The notes below the pieces were generated by a model, which worked only from the letters and a program-made list of their open reading frames with translations, had not been told where the DNA came from and did no database searches. From contig JAFGNO010000072.1 of NCBI GenBank assembly GCA_016926985.1, forward strand, positions 1-16,765: a DNA stretch of 16,765 bases. Direction: 5' to 3'. The first letter of the stretch is position 1. The number at the start of each line of letters is the position of its first letter. Both the position numbers and the translations under genes were made by a program. Shown here one piece after another: positions 8,551-15,643 of the stretch. The DNA is from Anaerolineae bacterium. Its GTDB lineage: Bacteria; Chloroflexota; Anaerolineae; Aggregatilineales; UBA3940.

Positions 8551-9687
8551 TCAAGAATCCGGCCCGGTAGTGCCAACCAGTGATATCGCCAGAATTTTCC
8601 AGGGGTCGCCAGGATTTACGGGCGAGATCATTGAGAGGACATAAATCCCTTCCAATTCCCGGATGGTTATCTGCCCATCCCCCTGCGAAACAACCTGATA
8701 ACGTCGTCCGGGAAGATGAAGACCGTAACTGACAGCAGAATCAAGCACATCAGGGCTTACAACCAGCCGGGATGCACCGGCCGTGTCCTCATCCTGCAGG
8801 CGCTCGATAAACTCAATGGTTGCAGCCAGTGGGGAGGGAACAGACACGGCATACAGCCAATCGCGCCAGGAAGGATAGGCGGCAACAGGTGGCGACAGCA
8901 CATAGCTGTCTCCCTGGCGTTGCCAGGTCACCGTAAACTCTCGCAGGTCGGTGACAGACAGCTCATAGATAATCTGAGTGGTTGCGTAGGCCCTTCCGGT
9001 TACTCTGACCGCCGACAGGTCCTCCTCGATATCAAGGGTGGCATTATAGGCATTAAACCACCAGTCAGGTTGTTCATCACTCTGCCAGGAAACCTGCCAC
9101 CCGGTCAGGGCCTGCCGGGCAAAAACAAAATGAGCACGGGAGATGCCGTCGTTTCCCTGCGTACGCAGCCCGACCCCGACCCCATTCCCAGACCAGACCA
9201 CTTCCACTGTATCCAGGCCAACTGTCCAGCGGGTTAGCTCAACAGGTTGCGCAGGGATGGATAGATCGTACAGATATAATCCCAGCCCATCAGGAAGCGC
9301 CACAACAGCAGCCCCGGCATTTCTCTGGATCAGCGCAGGCTGAGGCAGCACCAGACTGCCGGACGAAAAGGCAGTATCCGTATAAAAGGAAGAGGCCTCC
9401 TGATCGCTGATTGCAGAAATGTAATCATCACGCAAGAACTCGCCAGTTGCCTGCAAAACTGCTGCCAGACGGGTTTCCGGAACATCAACGCGGTAGGCAT
9501 TACGAATGGATGCTGCGAGCGATTCGCCGGGCGTCATGGCGGATGGGGTGAATGTTGATGCGTTACGGATGGAAGCCGGGGCACGGCACCCGGTCATACA
9601 AAAGGCGCACAGAATAAGGCAGGCCAGAACCAATAGGTTCTGCCTGCCAGCAGGCGGCCCACCAGGATCAGGCAGGCGGAGGATCAT
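8551..9687 (-). CDS. Putative lipoprotein of unknown function
   Basis: I do not recognise the family. With the ATG at 9687 the product is 378 aa. A GTG at 9708 would add seven residues, and neither start has a strong ribosome site. The N-terminus has a hydrophobic stretch (about 18-31) ending in a lipobox, MTGC, with the lipidated Cys at 34. The mature protein is therefore expected outside, tethered to the membrane. The rest is rich in predicted beta strands, aromatic residues and short turns, with no catalytic motif I can name. ASIRNA occurs twice near the N-terminus (about 36-62). The start overlaps the end of the upstream receiver-GAF gene by 20 bp, so translational coupling is likely. There is no visible terminator after it. 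Confidence 0.75.
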   Translation of the reverse strand: MILRLPDPGGPPAGRQNLLVLACLILCAFCMTGCRAPASIRNASTFTPSAMTPGESLAASIRNAYRVDVPETRLAAVLQATGEFLRDDYISAISDQEASSFYTDTAFSSGSLVLPQPALIQRNAGAAVVALPDGLGLYLYDLSIPAQPVELTRWTVGLDTVEVVWSGNGVGVGLRTQGNDGISRAHFVFARQALTGWQVSWQSDEQPDWWFNAYNATLDIEEDLSAVRVTGRAYATTQIIYELSVTDLREFTVTWQRQGDSYVLSPPVAAYPSWRDWLYAVSVPSPLAATIEFIERLQDEDTAGASRLVVSPDVLDSAVSYGLHLPGRRYQVVSQGDGQITIRELEGIYVLSMISPVNPGDPWKILAISLVGTTGPDS

Positions 9688-10810
9688 CAAACCTGGCAAG
9701 CTCCTCACGGATGAACCCGGTGATCTCCGTGAGCCGGTCGGCGGCCTGTTTGATGTGGGTTACTGCCGTGTGCTGTGCTTCGGTGAGAGGACCAAACCCC
9801 CCAGACAGAAGGGTGTCAACCTGGGCCTCAATGCCATCTACCGGGTCGAGCAGTGTCTCGGCATGGAGTCTGATATTTCGGGGCGCGATCAGGGACTCAT
9901 CCAAACGTCTCTGTGCATCTTCAATAAGCCAGGCTTTATCAAGCGCGATGGCCGTATAGTCAGCAAGGCTTGACAGAACTGCCTGGTCGTCCGCATCAAA
10001 GCTGCGCTTAGATTGGTTATAGGCAGCGATCACACCCTGGACCTGCCGGTTGACAATTACCGGTACGGTCAAAGCAGCAAATACCCGGTATCCAGCCACA
10101 ACCTCATGACCGGATTCTCCCGGTTCGCGGACGATTTTCTGCCCGGTGGACAGGGCCTGGAATGCATCTGTCTCTTTGGAAGGGATTGCAAGAGCATTGA
10201 GAACAGCAGGTTCAATTCCGTGCGAGGTCTGCACCAGCAGGGCCCTTTCCTGCTTATCCCAGAGATAAATAACCACTTGATCGGCGCGGGTGAGGAATGC
10301 GGCGGCCTCAGCAATCCGGGTAAGGGATACGGACAGGTCGGTAGTTGAAACGATGGCCTGCCCTATCCTGGAAAGGGCTTTTAACTCGCCAATCCGCCTC
10401 GACAGGCTCTGCCGAGACGCCTCAAGTTCGACTCTGAGATTGGTCTGGTCTTGCTCGGACAGGATATGCGCTATTAAGGCCTCGATCTGCTCGAGCAAAT
10501 CCAGTGTGGTGAAAGGCTTGCGGATAAAGCCCCGAATTTTCAGGGCAAACAGCACCTCGGACATCTCGGTGGTCAGACGGGGGGCGATCAGGATGGCGGG
10601 GGCTCCCTGTCCCAGGTGTCGCTGTGTTTGCAAACTGGCCAGCGGATCCCCGCGCAGATGTGTGACGTCAACCAGAATGATATCACCGTCTGAGGGGTCG
10701 CTGTACTGCTCCGGGATGATGCAGATATACCCGGCAGAATCCACCGTATTCCGGAGCATGGCCTCTGCCTCACTGGTGTCGGCCAGTATCAATATCTGTG
10801 GGCCAGTCAT
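9668..10810 (-). CDS. Receiver-GAF protein with degenerate histidine-kinase DHp segment
   Basis: A cytoplasmic signalling protein (380 aa). Residues 1-118 form a response-regulator receiver: Asp48 (ILVDV) is the phosphorylation site and Lys98-Pro99 (FIRKPF) the conserved switch pair. The usual acidic pair after strand 1 is reduced (LADTSEAE). A coiled-coil linker (about 119-150) leads to a GAF sensor domain (about 151-295). The C-terminus (about 310-372) resembles a histidine-kinase dimerisation helix pair (ETLLDPVDGI ... LLSGGFGPLTEAQ). Glu318 stands where the phospho-accepting His should be, and no ATPase domain follows. It should therefore act as a receiver, scaffold or sensor rather than a kinase. 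ATG start, GGAAGGG nine bases upstream. The lipoprotein gene overlaps its end. Confidence 0.85.
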   Translation of the reverse strand: MTGPQILILADTSEAEAMLRNTVDSAGYICIIPEQYSDPSDGDIILVDVTHLRGDPLASLQTQRHLGQGAPAILIAPRLTTEMSEVLFALKIRGFIRKPFTTLDLLEQIEALIAHILSEQDQTNLRVELEASRQSLSRRIGELKALSRIGQAIVSTTDLSVSLTRIAEAAAFLTRADQVVIYLWDKQERALLVQTSHGIEPAVLNALAIPSKETDAFQALSTGQKIVREPGESGHEVVAGYRVFAALTVPVIVNRQVQGVIAAYNQSKRSFDADDQAVLSSLADYTAIALDKAWLIEDAQRRLDESLIAPRNIRLHAETLLDPVDGIEAQVDTLLSGGFGPLTEAQHTAVTHIKQAADRLTEITGFIREELARFDDPPPA

Positions 10811-10863
10811 TGTTCAACCCTTCCAGAGAGATTCAACAATAGCCCGAAATGCGCAGGGCTTAC

Positions 10864-11403
10864 TCACAACCTGGGTGGTTGAAAGGTGGACTGATAGAGC
10901 CTGATTGCGTGCATGATCTGTTCTTTGGCCACTTCTGCTGGTTCCCAGCCCATCACTTCAACGCGCGCGCCTTCCAGGTCTTTATAGACTGAAAAGAAGT
11001 GGGACACTTCGTTGAGAAAGTGTTTGGGTACATCGGAAAGGTCGTGATAGTCTTGATACAGCGGGTCTTTGTCAGGCACGGACAGGATTTTGTCATCTGG
11101 CGCACCGCGATCCATCATGCGGAACAGTCCGATTGGGCGCACATCGATGATGCACCCGGGGAATGTAGGCTCGTTGATCATCACAAGGATATCAAGGGGA
11201 TCGCCATCTTCATAATAAGTCCTGGGGATCAGGCCGTAATCACCGGGGTAGTAAAGCGAGGAATAGAGGACGCGATCAAGCTTGATCACGCCTGCCTGCT
11301 TGTGATACTCGTATTTATTGCGGCTTCCCTTAGGTATCTCAACAATTGTGTAGATCACCTGCGGGATATCCGGGCCGGGAGGGAGCTCATGCCATAGATT
11401 CAT
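10864..11403 (-). CDS. ppa: Inorganic pyrophosphatase (family I)
   Basis: This soluble enzyme hydrolyses pyrophosphate to phosphate and so pulls biosynthetic reactions forward, including aminoacyl-tRNA and nucleic-acid synthesis. 179 residues, typical of bacterial type I enzymes. Active-site residues line up with E. coli PPase: Glu22, Lys30, Glu32 (EIPKGSRNKYEY), Tyr56 (YPGDYG), Asp66, Asp68, Asp71 (EDGDPLD), Asp98, Asp103, Lys105 (MMDRGAPDDK), Tyr140 and Lys141 (SVYKD). ATG start with GGAG about ten bases upstream, inside the end of the previous gene, from which it is separated by 3 bp. It is thus likely to be expressed with the zinc-finger gene and lepB. Confidence 0.96.
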   Translation of the reverse strand: MNLWHELPPGPDIPQVIYTIVEIPKGSRNKYEYHKQAGVIKLDRVLYSSLYYPGDYGLIPRTYYEDGDPLDILVMINEPTFPGCIIDVRPIGLFRMMDRGAPDDKILSVPDKDPLYQDYHDLSDVPKHFLNEVSHFFSVYKDLEGARVEVMGWEPAEVAKEQIMHAIRLYQSTFQPPRL

Positions 11404-11406
11404 GGG

Positions 11407-11694
11407 TTAAACACTCCGTAGCCTGCCTCGTATCGGCGGCTGACTATCCTCAGTCTCGGAAGAAGCGAGGGGATAGTTGCTGGGAAAAGACCGGGTTGGC
11501 GGGGTGTGTTTCAAGAGCAGTTCAAGCCGTTCAATGGCATCCGATTCGTGAATGATATCCCCACACACATCACATGCCCAGGCCCTGATATTTGGCAGAA
11601 TGATGGGTTTCCTGTTTGTCCAGTGATAATAGGTAATGGCCGTTGGTCGCAGCAACCCCATACGACAAGCCATGCACTTTAAGTCCTGTGTCAA
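11407..11694 (-). CDS. YgiT-type zinc-finger protein
   Basis: A small protein (95 aa) with the layout of a YgiT-type (MqsA N-terminal-like) zinc finger: Cys7-x2-Cys10 (KCMACRMG), a beta hairpin with ITYYHWTNRKPIILPNI, then Cys41-x2-Cys44 (WACDVCGD) and a short helix (SDAIERLELLL). I place the start at a TTG five bases after AGGAG. An upstream in-frame TTG at 11733 would add 13 residues but has a poorer site. Such domains occur as antitoxin N-termini and as stand-alone metal-binding proteins. No helix-turn-helix and no toxin-like neighbour is present here, so an antitoxin role is unsupported. The last 25 or so residues look disordered. It lies between lepB and ppa on the same strand. Confidence 0.75.
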   Translation of the reverse strand: MTQDLKCMACRMGLLRPTAITYYHWTNRKPIILPNIRAWACDVCGDIIHESDAIERLELLLKHTPPTRSFPSNYPLASSETEDSQPPIRGRLRSV

Positions 11695-11751
11695 TCTTTC
11701 TCCTGTATCATCAAAACCCGCGTTGTAAGACAACAGCCAACCCTACTTCCA

Positions 11752-12432
11752 CTAATTACTGTGACCGATCACCCCCCAGTGTCTGGGGGGCCAATACGAT
11801 ACCCACGCTTTGCCGACAATATACCGCGCTTCAAGAAAGCCCCAGGTGCGGGAGTCGCTGGAATGATTGCGGTTGTCTCCCAGAACAAAGTATGCGCTCT
11901 CCGGCACCTCCCAGGTACCAGTTTTTCCCTGGTAAGGGCCAGGCGCAGCTGTTTCAGGGAGATGCGCTTCGCTGATGGGTATATTGTTGATTAGAATGAC
12001 ACCATCATCCCTGATGGTTACGATTTCGCCGGGGAGCCCGATGACACGCTTAACATAATCGTCACCGGGATTCCCGGGATAGTCAAAAACGATCACATCG
12101 CCCCGCTGCGGCTCTCCAAGCTGGATCCGCTCCCCGATTCGGAGATAGCTGAGACGGCTGACAAGCAAAAACTGCCCGGTGTGCAGGTTCGGCTCCATAC
12201 TCTGACCCTCAACCACGTAACGAGCAGTAGCAAAGTTCACGGCCAGCCAGATAACGGCCGCCAGCAGCAGGGTTTCGACGATCTCATACAGAATTGAGCC
12301 CGGGCGGGAAACCACATCGCTGCCAGCCGGTACTGGAAGCAACTCTTCGGTATAAACCGGTTCATCGGCGGCGGCCTGGGGCTGTTCCGGAGTTGATATT
12401 GGGTTTTGATCCGCCTGATCCAAGATGTTCAC
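11752..12432 (-). CDS. lepB: Signal peptidase I
   Basis: A membrane-bound protease that cuts signal peptides from exported proteins on the outer face of the membrane. 226 aa with a GTG start; a GTG preceded by CAGG fits best. The N-terminal extension (1-45) is acidic and proline-rich. One transmembrane helix follows (about 50-68), then the serine-lysine dyad Ser78 (EGQSMEPNL) and Lys128 (DYVKRVIGLPGE), and box E GDNRNHSSDSR (about 189-199). A single helix is typical of Gram-positive-style and Chloroflexota enzymes. It has its own promoter just upstream. The 57-bp gap to the zinc-finger gene holds a small GTTGT/ACAAC hairpin that is too weak to call a terminator. Confidence 0.95.
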   Translation of the reverse strand: MNILDQADQNPISTPEQPQAAADEPVYTEELLPVPAGSDVVSRPGSILYEIVETLLLAAVIWLAVNFATARYVVEGQSMEPNLHTGQFLLVSRLSYLRIGERIQLGEPQRGDVIVFDYPGNPGDDYVKRVIGLPGEIVTIRDDGVILINNIPISEAHLPETAAPGPYQGKTGTWEVPESAYFVLGDNRNHSSDSRTWGFLEARYIVGKAWVSYWPPRHWGVIGHSN

Positions 12433-12462
12433 ATCGTACCTGTTTGTCTATAGATATGTTGG

Positions 12463-12468
12463 ATTATA
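12463..12468 (-). promoter_or_regulatory. -10 element of the lepB promoter
   Basis: The minus strand reads a consensus TATAAT about 30 bases before the lepB GTG, in the short gap after the valS terminator. The -35 region at 17-18 bp spacing (TGGCGC / ATGTGG) is poor, so an activator or a relaxed -35 would be needed. It probably drives lepB, the zinc-finger gene and ppa. Confidence 0.5.
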
Positions 12469-12515
12469 AGTCTGGCGCCCGATGTGCGCCACATTGAGAG
12501 TGCCATATAAGGAAA

Positions 12516-12537
12516 GAGACCCCGGTAATGGGGTCTC
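12516..12537 (-). terminator. Intrinsic terminator after valS
   Basis: A perfect 8-bp stem (GAGACCCC / GGGGTCTC, loop of 6) starts about 10 nt after the valS stop and is followed on the minus strand by TTTCCTTATA. The T-run is interrupted but the stem is strong. It separates valS from the lepB transcript. Confidence 0.75.
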
Positions 12538-12546
12538 CTTAAGCTG

Positions 12547-15195
12547 TCAATCAAGCATTTTTAGCCGGTCGTCAATACTCTGGGAAGCAGCCTGCAAATC
12601 AGCCAGCTTATCCCGTTCTCGCCGGACGACCTCTTCCGGTGCTTTTTCCACAAAATCATTGTTCGCCAGCACGGCTTCGGCACGTGCGATCAGTCCTTGC
12701 AGTTGTTCCAGTTCCTTACGCAGGCGCAGTCGCTCGGCATCAATATCGATCAGATCGGCGAGCGGGATGAACACGGTCACCCCGCTGGCGGCGACTACCG
12801 CGGCCTGGTGTGTGTGCTCCGGCAGGGTGGATGTGATACGCAGCTTATCGGGATCAGCATTCGCCAGGCGATTGAAAATCTCTTGATTACCGGTCAGCAG
12901 ATCGGCATTGTCACTGGCCTCAATGAGAATCTCAATCGCACGGGAGGGCGGCACTTTATACTCCGACCGGATATTCCGGATGCCCTTCACCAGGGTCATC
13001 AGCAAATCCATCCCGGTTTCAGCTTCCTCATCGAGGTAGTGTTCATCGGCTTCTGGCCAGGGAGCATACATGATAGTTTCCCCTTCATGCGGTATATGCT
13101 GCCAGATTTCCTCCGTCACGTAGGGGATGAAGGGATGCAGCATGCGCAGGCACAGGTCAAGAATGTAAGTCAGGATATGGCGCGTGCGGCGCTTATCTGC
13201 CTCGTCCTCCCCATAGAGCCAAATTTTGCTGATCTCGATATACCAGTCAGCATATTCGCCCCACAGGAACTCGACAATCTGGCGGCCTGCTTCCCCATAG
13301 AGATGCCCCTCAAATAACCGGTTGACCTGCCCAATCAGGTGATGGAGAAGGCTCAGTATCCAGCGGTCAGGCAGGGACAGATTGTCGGCCGGCGGCAGTC
13401 CCAATGGTTCATCCCCATCGAGGTTACTCACCAAGAAGCGGGCAGCATTCCAGATCTTGTTGGCAAAGTTCCGGTTAGAAGCAATCCGTTCCAGAGACAG
13501 GTTCATGTCGTTGCCCGGTGATGACCCAGTCAGCAGTGTGAACCGCAAAGCATCGGTACCAAATTCATCCATAACCTCAATCGGGTCGGCCACGTTGCCA
13601 GAAGTCTTGCTCATTTTCCTGCCGAACTCATCTCTGACAATGCCATGGAGATACACGACGCTGAAGGGAACTGTCCCGGTGAAGGAGAGTCCCATCATCA
13701 CCATGCGAGCAACCCAGAAAAACAGGATGTCGTACCCGGTTTCCATCATGGTTGTCGGGTAGTATCGGGCCAGGTCTGGTGTCTGCTCGGGCCAGCCCAG
13801 CGTGCTGAAGGGCCACAAGCCGGAACTGAACCAGGTATCCAGCACATCGGGGTCCTGCTCAATACTGGATGAGCCGCAGTGAATGCAGGTGTCAGGGTCA
13901 TCGCGCAGCACCGTGATCTCGCCGCAGTCGGCGCAGTGCCAGGCCGGGATGCGGTGCCCCCACCACAACTGGCGGCTGATGCACCAGGGCTGGATATTGG
14001 TCAGCCAGTGCTCCCACACTTTGGTGAAACGCTCCGGCACAATCTGGATTCGGCCATCCCTGACAGCCTCCAGCGCCAACTGCGCCGGGCCAGTCACGTC
14101 AGCGAACCACTGGGTGCTGATCATCGGCTCAATCAGCTCCCCACCCCGCTGGGCAATTGGCACAGCATGGGTATAGGGCTCGGTTTTGAGCGTCAGACCG
14201 GCGGATTCCATATCGGCCCAGAGTTTGTCCCGTGCCTCGAACCGGTCAAGCCTGGCATAAGGTCCGGCGTTTTCGTTGAGTGTGGCGTCTTTGTTCAGGA
14301 TATTGATCATTTCCAGGCCATGCGCAATGCCGATCTCATAGTCGTTGGGATCGTGCCCCGGCGTCAGCTTCAAGGCCCCGGTGCCAAACTCCATATCAAC
14401 ATATTCATCGGCGATGATCGGAATCTCGCGGTTGAGCATCGGGACCAGCGCAGTCTTTCCGATATAAGCCTGGTAGCGCTCATCATCCGGGTGAACGGCG
14501 ACTGCTGTATCGCCCAGGATTGTCTCAGGGCGTGTGGTGGCGACGGGCAGGAAGGCCTCTTCCCCTTTGATCGGGTACTTGAAGAAGTAGAGCTTCCCCT
14601 CCTGCTCGATGCGTTCCACCTCCAGGTCACTGACCGCTGTCTGGAGATTAGGCGACCAGTTGATCAGGCGGGTTCCCCGGTAGATCAATCCCTGCTCATA
14701 CCAGCGCACAAAGGCCTCACGCACCGCGTGGCTCAATCCGTTATCAAGCGTGAATCGCTCGCGGTCCCAGTCGCAGCTTGCACCGAGGCGGCGAAGCTGT
14801 TCGGTGATACGCCCACCATATTTCTTTTTCCAGTCCCAGGTGCGCTGGAGGAAGGCCTTGCGTCCGATCTCCTGGCGGCTGGTGCCTTCCTCTTCAAGCA
14901 TCTTCTCAACCTGGAGCTGAGTAGCAATGCCAGCATGGTCTGACCCCGGCACCCAGAGCGCAGCATATCCCCGCATCCGGGCATGGCGGATCATCAGGTC
15001 TTCCAGCGCCACAAAGAGCGCGTGGCCCTGGTGAAGCGCCCCGGTAACATTGGGCGGGGGAATGCTGATCACATAGGGTGCGGCGTCAGGCCCGGCGCAC
15101 TCAGGTTTAAACCAGCCACTCTCCTCCCACCAGTGGTAAAGACGCTGCTCGGTCGAGGCAAAATCGTAGGTTTTCGGCATTTCTTTCTTGTTCAT
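12547..15195 (-). CDS. valS: Valyl-tRNA synthetase
   Basis: A class I aminoacyl-tRNA synthetase that charges tRNA-Val in the cytoplasm. 882 aa. The ATP-binding signature is PPPNVTGALHQGH (47-58, HQGH as the HIGH variant) and the second signature is GRKMSKTSGN (525-534). The editing domain (CP1) is marked by VATTRPETILGDTAVAVHP (218-236) and LTPGHDPNDYEIG. A Cys4 cluster lies at 421, 424, 437 and 440. Anticodon-binding helices follow, and a C-terminal tRNA-binding coiled coil (about 815-880) ends the protein, as in bacterial ValRS. ATG start with GAGG seven bases upstream. Expression should be controlled by the Val T-box upstream, and the gene ends in its own terminator. Confidence 0.97.
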   Translation of the reverse strand: MNKKEMPKTYDFASTEQRLYHWWEESGWFKPECAGPDAAPYVISIPPPNVTGALHQGHALFVALEDLMIRHARMRGYAALWVPGSDHAGIATQLQVEKMLEEEGTSRQEIGRKAFLQRTWDWKKKYGGRITEQLRRLGASCDWDRERFTLDNGLSHAVREAFVRWYEQGLIYRGTRLINWSPNLQTAVSDLEVERIEQEGKLYFFKYPIKGEEAFLPVATTRPETILGDTAVAVHPDDERYQAYIGKTALVPMLNREIPIIADEYVDMEFGTGALKLTPGHDPNDYEIGIAHGLEMINILNKDATLNENAGPYARLDRFEARDKLWADMESAGLTLKTEPYTHAVPIAQRGGELIEPMISTQWFADVTGPAQLALEAVRDGRIQIVPERFTKVWEHWLTNIQPWCISRQLWWGHRIPAWHCADCGEITVLRDDPDTCIHCGSSSIEQDPDVLDTWFSSGLWPFSTLGWPEQTPDLARYYPTTMMETGYDILFFWVARMVMMGLSFTGTVPFSVVYLHGIVRDEFGRKMSKTSGNVADPIEVMDEFGTDALRFTLLTGSSPGNDMNLSLERIASNRNFANKIWNAARFLVSNLDGDEPLGLPPADNLSLPDRWILSLLHHLIGQVNRLFEGHLYGEAGRQIVEFLWGEYADWYIEISKIWLYGEDEADKRRTRHILTYILDLCLRMLHPFIPYVTEEIWQHIPHEGETIMYAPWPEADEHYLDEEAETGMDLLMTLVKGIRNIRSEYKVPPSRAIEILIEASDNADLLTGNQEIFNRLANADPDKLRITSTLPEHTHQAAVVAASGVTVFIPLADLIDIDAERLRLRKELEQLQGLIARAEAVLANNDFVEKAPEEVVRRERDKLADLQAASQSIDDRLKMLD

Positions 15196-15222
15196 TCAGA
15201 ATCCTCTATTCTGTTTTACCTG

Positions 15223-15300
15223 TCACATGGTCGCAGGGGGATACACACCTGTATGGACGCTGCCTGCGCCATCAACGTCCTCGTCATAAACAGTAGACAT
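15223..15300 (-). CDS. Predicted 25-aa leader peptide upstream of valS
   Basis: A short ORF lying between the T-box terminator and valS, never noted as a family I know. It runs ATG to TGA: MSTVYDEDVDGAGS, then VHTGVYPPATM. The ribosome site AAGGGGGTGAT differs from the ideal AAGGAGGTGAT at one base, with eight bases between the G-run and ATG. That is the best Shine-Dalgarno in the window and is hard to dismiss as chance. Four of 25 codons are Val (4, 9, 15, 19), not in a run, and a Pro-Pro pair sits near the end. Its stop lies 27 bp before the valS start. It could be a regulatory leader, a small protein, or a fortuitous ORF. Seen: site and frame. Inferred: translation. Confidence 0.5.
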   Translation of the reverse strand: MSTVYDEDVDGAGSVHTGVYPPATM

Positions 15301-15314
15301 GTGCATCACCCCCT
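15235..15314 (-). promoter_or_regulatory. Hairpin that can sequester the leader-ORF ribosome site
   Basis: On the minus strand AGGGGG (15309-15314) can pair with CCCCCT (15235-15240). After a 2x2 internal loop, ATGCAC (15301-15306) pairs with GTGTGT (15243-15248, two G-U pairs). This buries the leader ORF's ribosome site in codons 18-22. Nested inside is an 8-bp stem (15273-15280 with 15255-15262, one G-U pair). No T-run follows, so it is not a terminator. Pairing was judged by eye; no energies were computed. Confidence 0.5.
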
Positions 15315-15323
15315 TTCTGTATT

Positions 15324-15360
15324 AAAGAACAAATCCTCTCGCCTATAAGGACGAAAGGAT
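15324..15360 (-). terminator. T-box-controlled terminator hairpin
   Basis: The minus strand has ATCCTTTCG (from 15360) pairing with CGAGAGGAT (ending at 15333), capped by CC/GG, and followed by TTTGTTCTTT. The 5' arm includes the CCTT needed for the antiterminator, so the two structures exclude each other, as expected of a T-box. Confidence 0.88.
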
Positions 15361-15601
15361 TTTCCGCGGTACCACCTTACTTTCGCTCGTCAGGACGAGC
15401 GACTCTCCAACACGCTATAACGGGCGCAACCCGAGCACGCTTACTGGATGCACTGCGACATGCATGGTTCAGCGTGGTGGCTCATGAGCGACATTCGGCA
15501 GGGGTGGCAGTGGGGGCTTTCAGCCTCTGGCCCGACCGTCTCTACCTGTCAGGGCCCCGCCTACTCCTCTCAATCACAGCCTGTTGTATGTATAGTCTAT
15601 T
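15324..15601 (-). promoter_or_regulatory. T-box riboswitch leader (Val) of valS
   Basis: This leader RNA senses uncharged tRNA-Val and lets transcription into valS proceed when charging is low. Stem I has GGCT/AGCC at its base. Its specifier loop has AGTA on the 5' side and GAA-T-GTC-G on the 3' side, so the specifier codon is GUC (Val, 15490-15492). GGCGGGG pairs above it with CCCC-T-GCC. A stem III hairpin CGCTCGT/ACGAGCG precedes the T-box sequence AAGGTGGTACCGCGG (15364-15378). Its UGGU bulge (15371-15374) matches the ACCA end of tRNA-Val. The antiterminator can form by AAGG pairing with CCTT of the following segment, which otherwise joins the terminator. The core elements are all in order. 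Confidence 0.95.
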
Positions 15602-15607
15602 GGCGAG

Positions 15608-15637
15608 AGTCTATCATGAATTGGGGGAGAGAGTCAA
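15608..15637 (-). promoter_or_regulatory. Promoter of the valS leader
   Basis: On the minus strand TTGACT (15632-15637) and TAGACT (15608-15613) are separated by 18 bp. Initiation near 15601 would fall just upstream of T-box stem I, which fits a leader of about 275 nt before the terminator. The -35 is strong and the -10 moderate. Confidence 0.6.
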
Positions 15638-15643
15638 CCTTTT

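Noticed and set aside
10849..10859. The 11-mer ATGCGCAGGGC shared with 15650-15660
   Set aside because: It is too short, and the flanking bases do not match; likely chance.
10836..10860. AGCCC/GGGCT hairpin between ppa and the receiver-GAF gene as a terminator
   Set aside because: The stem has only 5 bp with a 10-base loop and no T-run on the minus strand, so I do not call it.
13879..14943. 354-codon open frame on the plus strand opposite valS
   Set aside because: It is antisense to the well-conserved catalytic and editing domains of valS and shows no family motif of its own.
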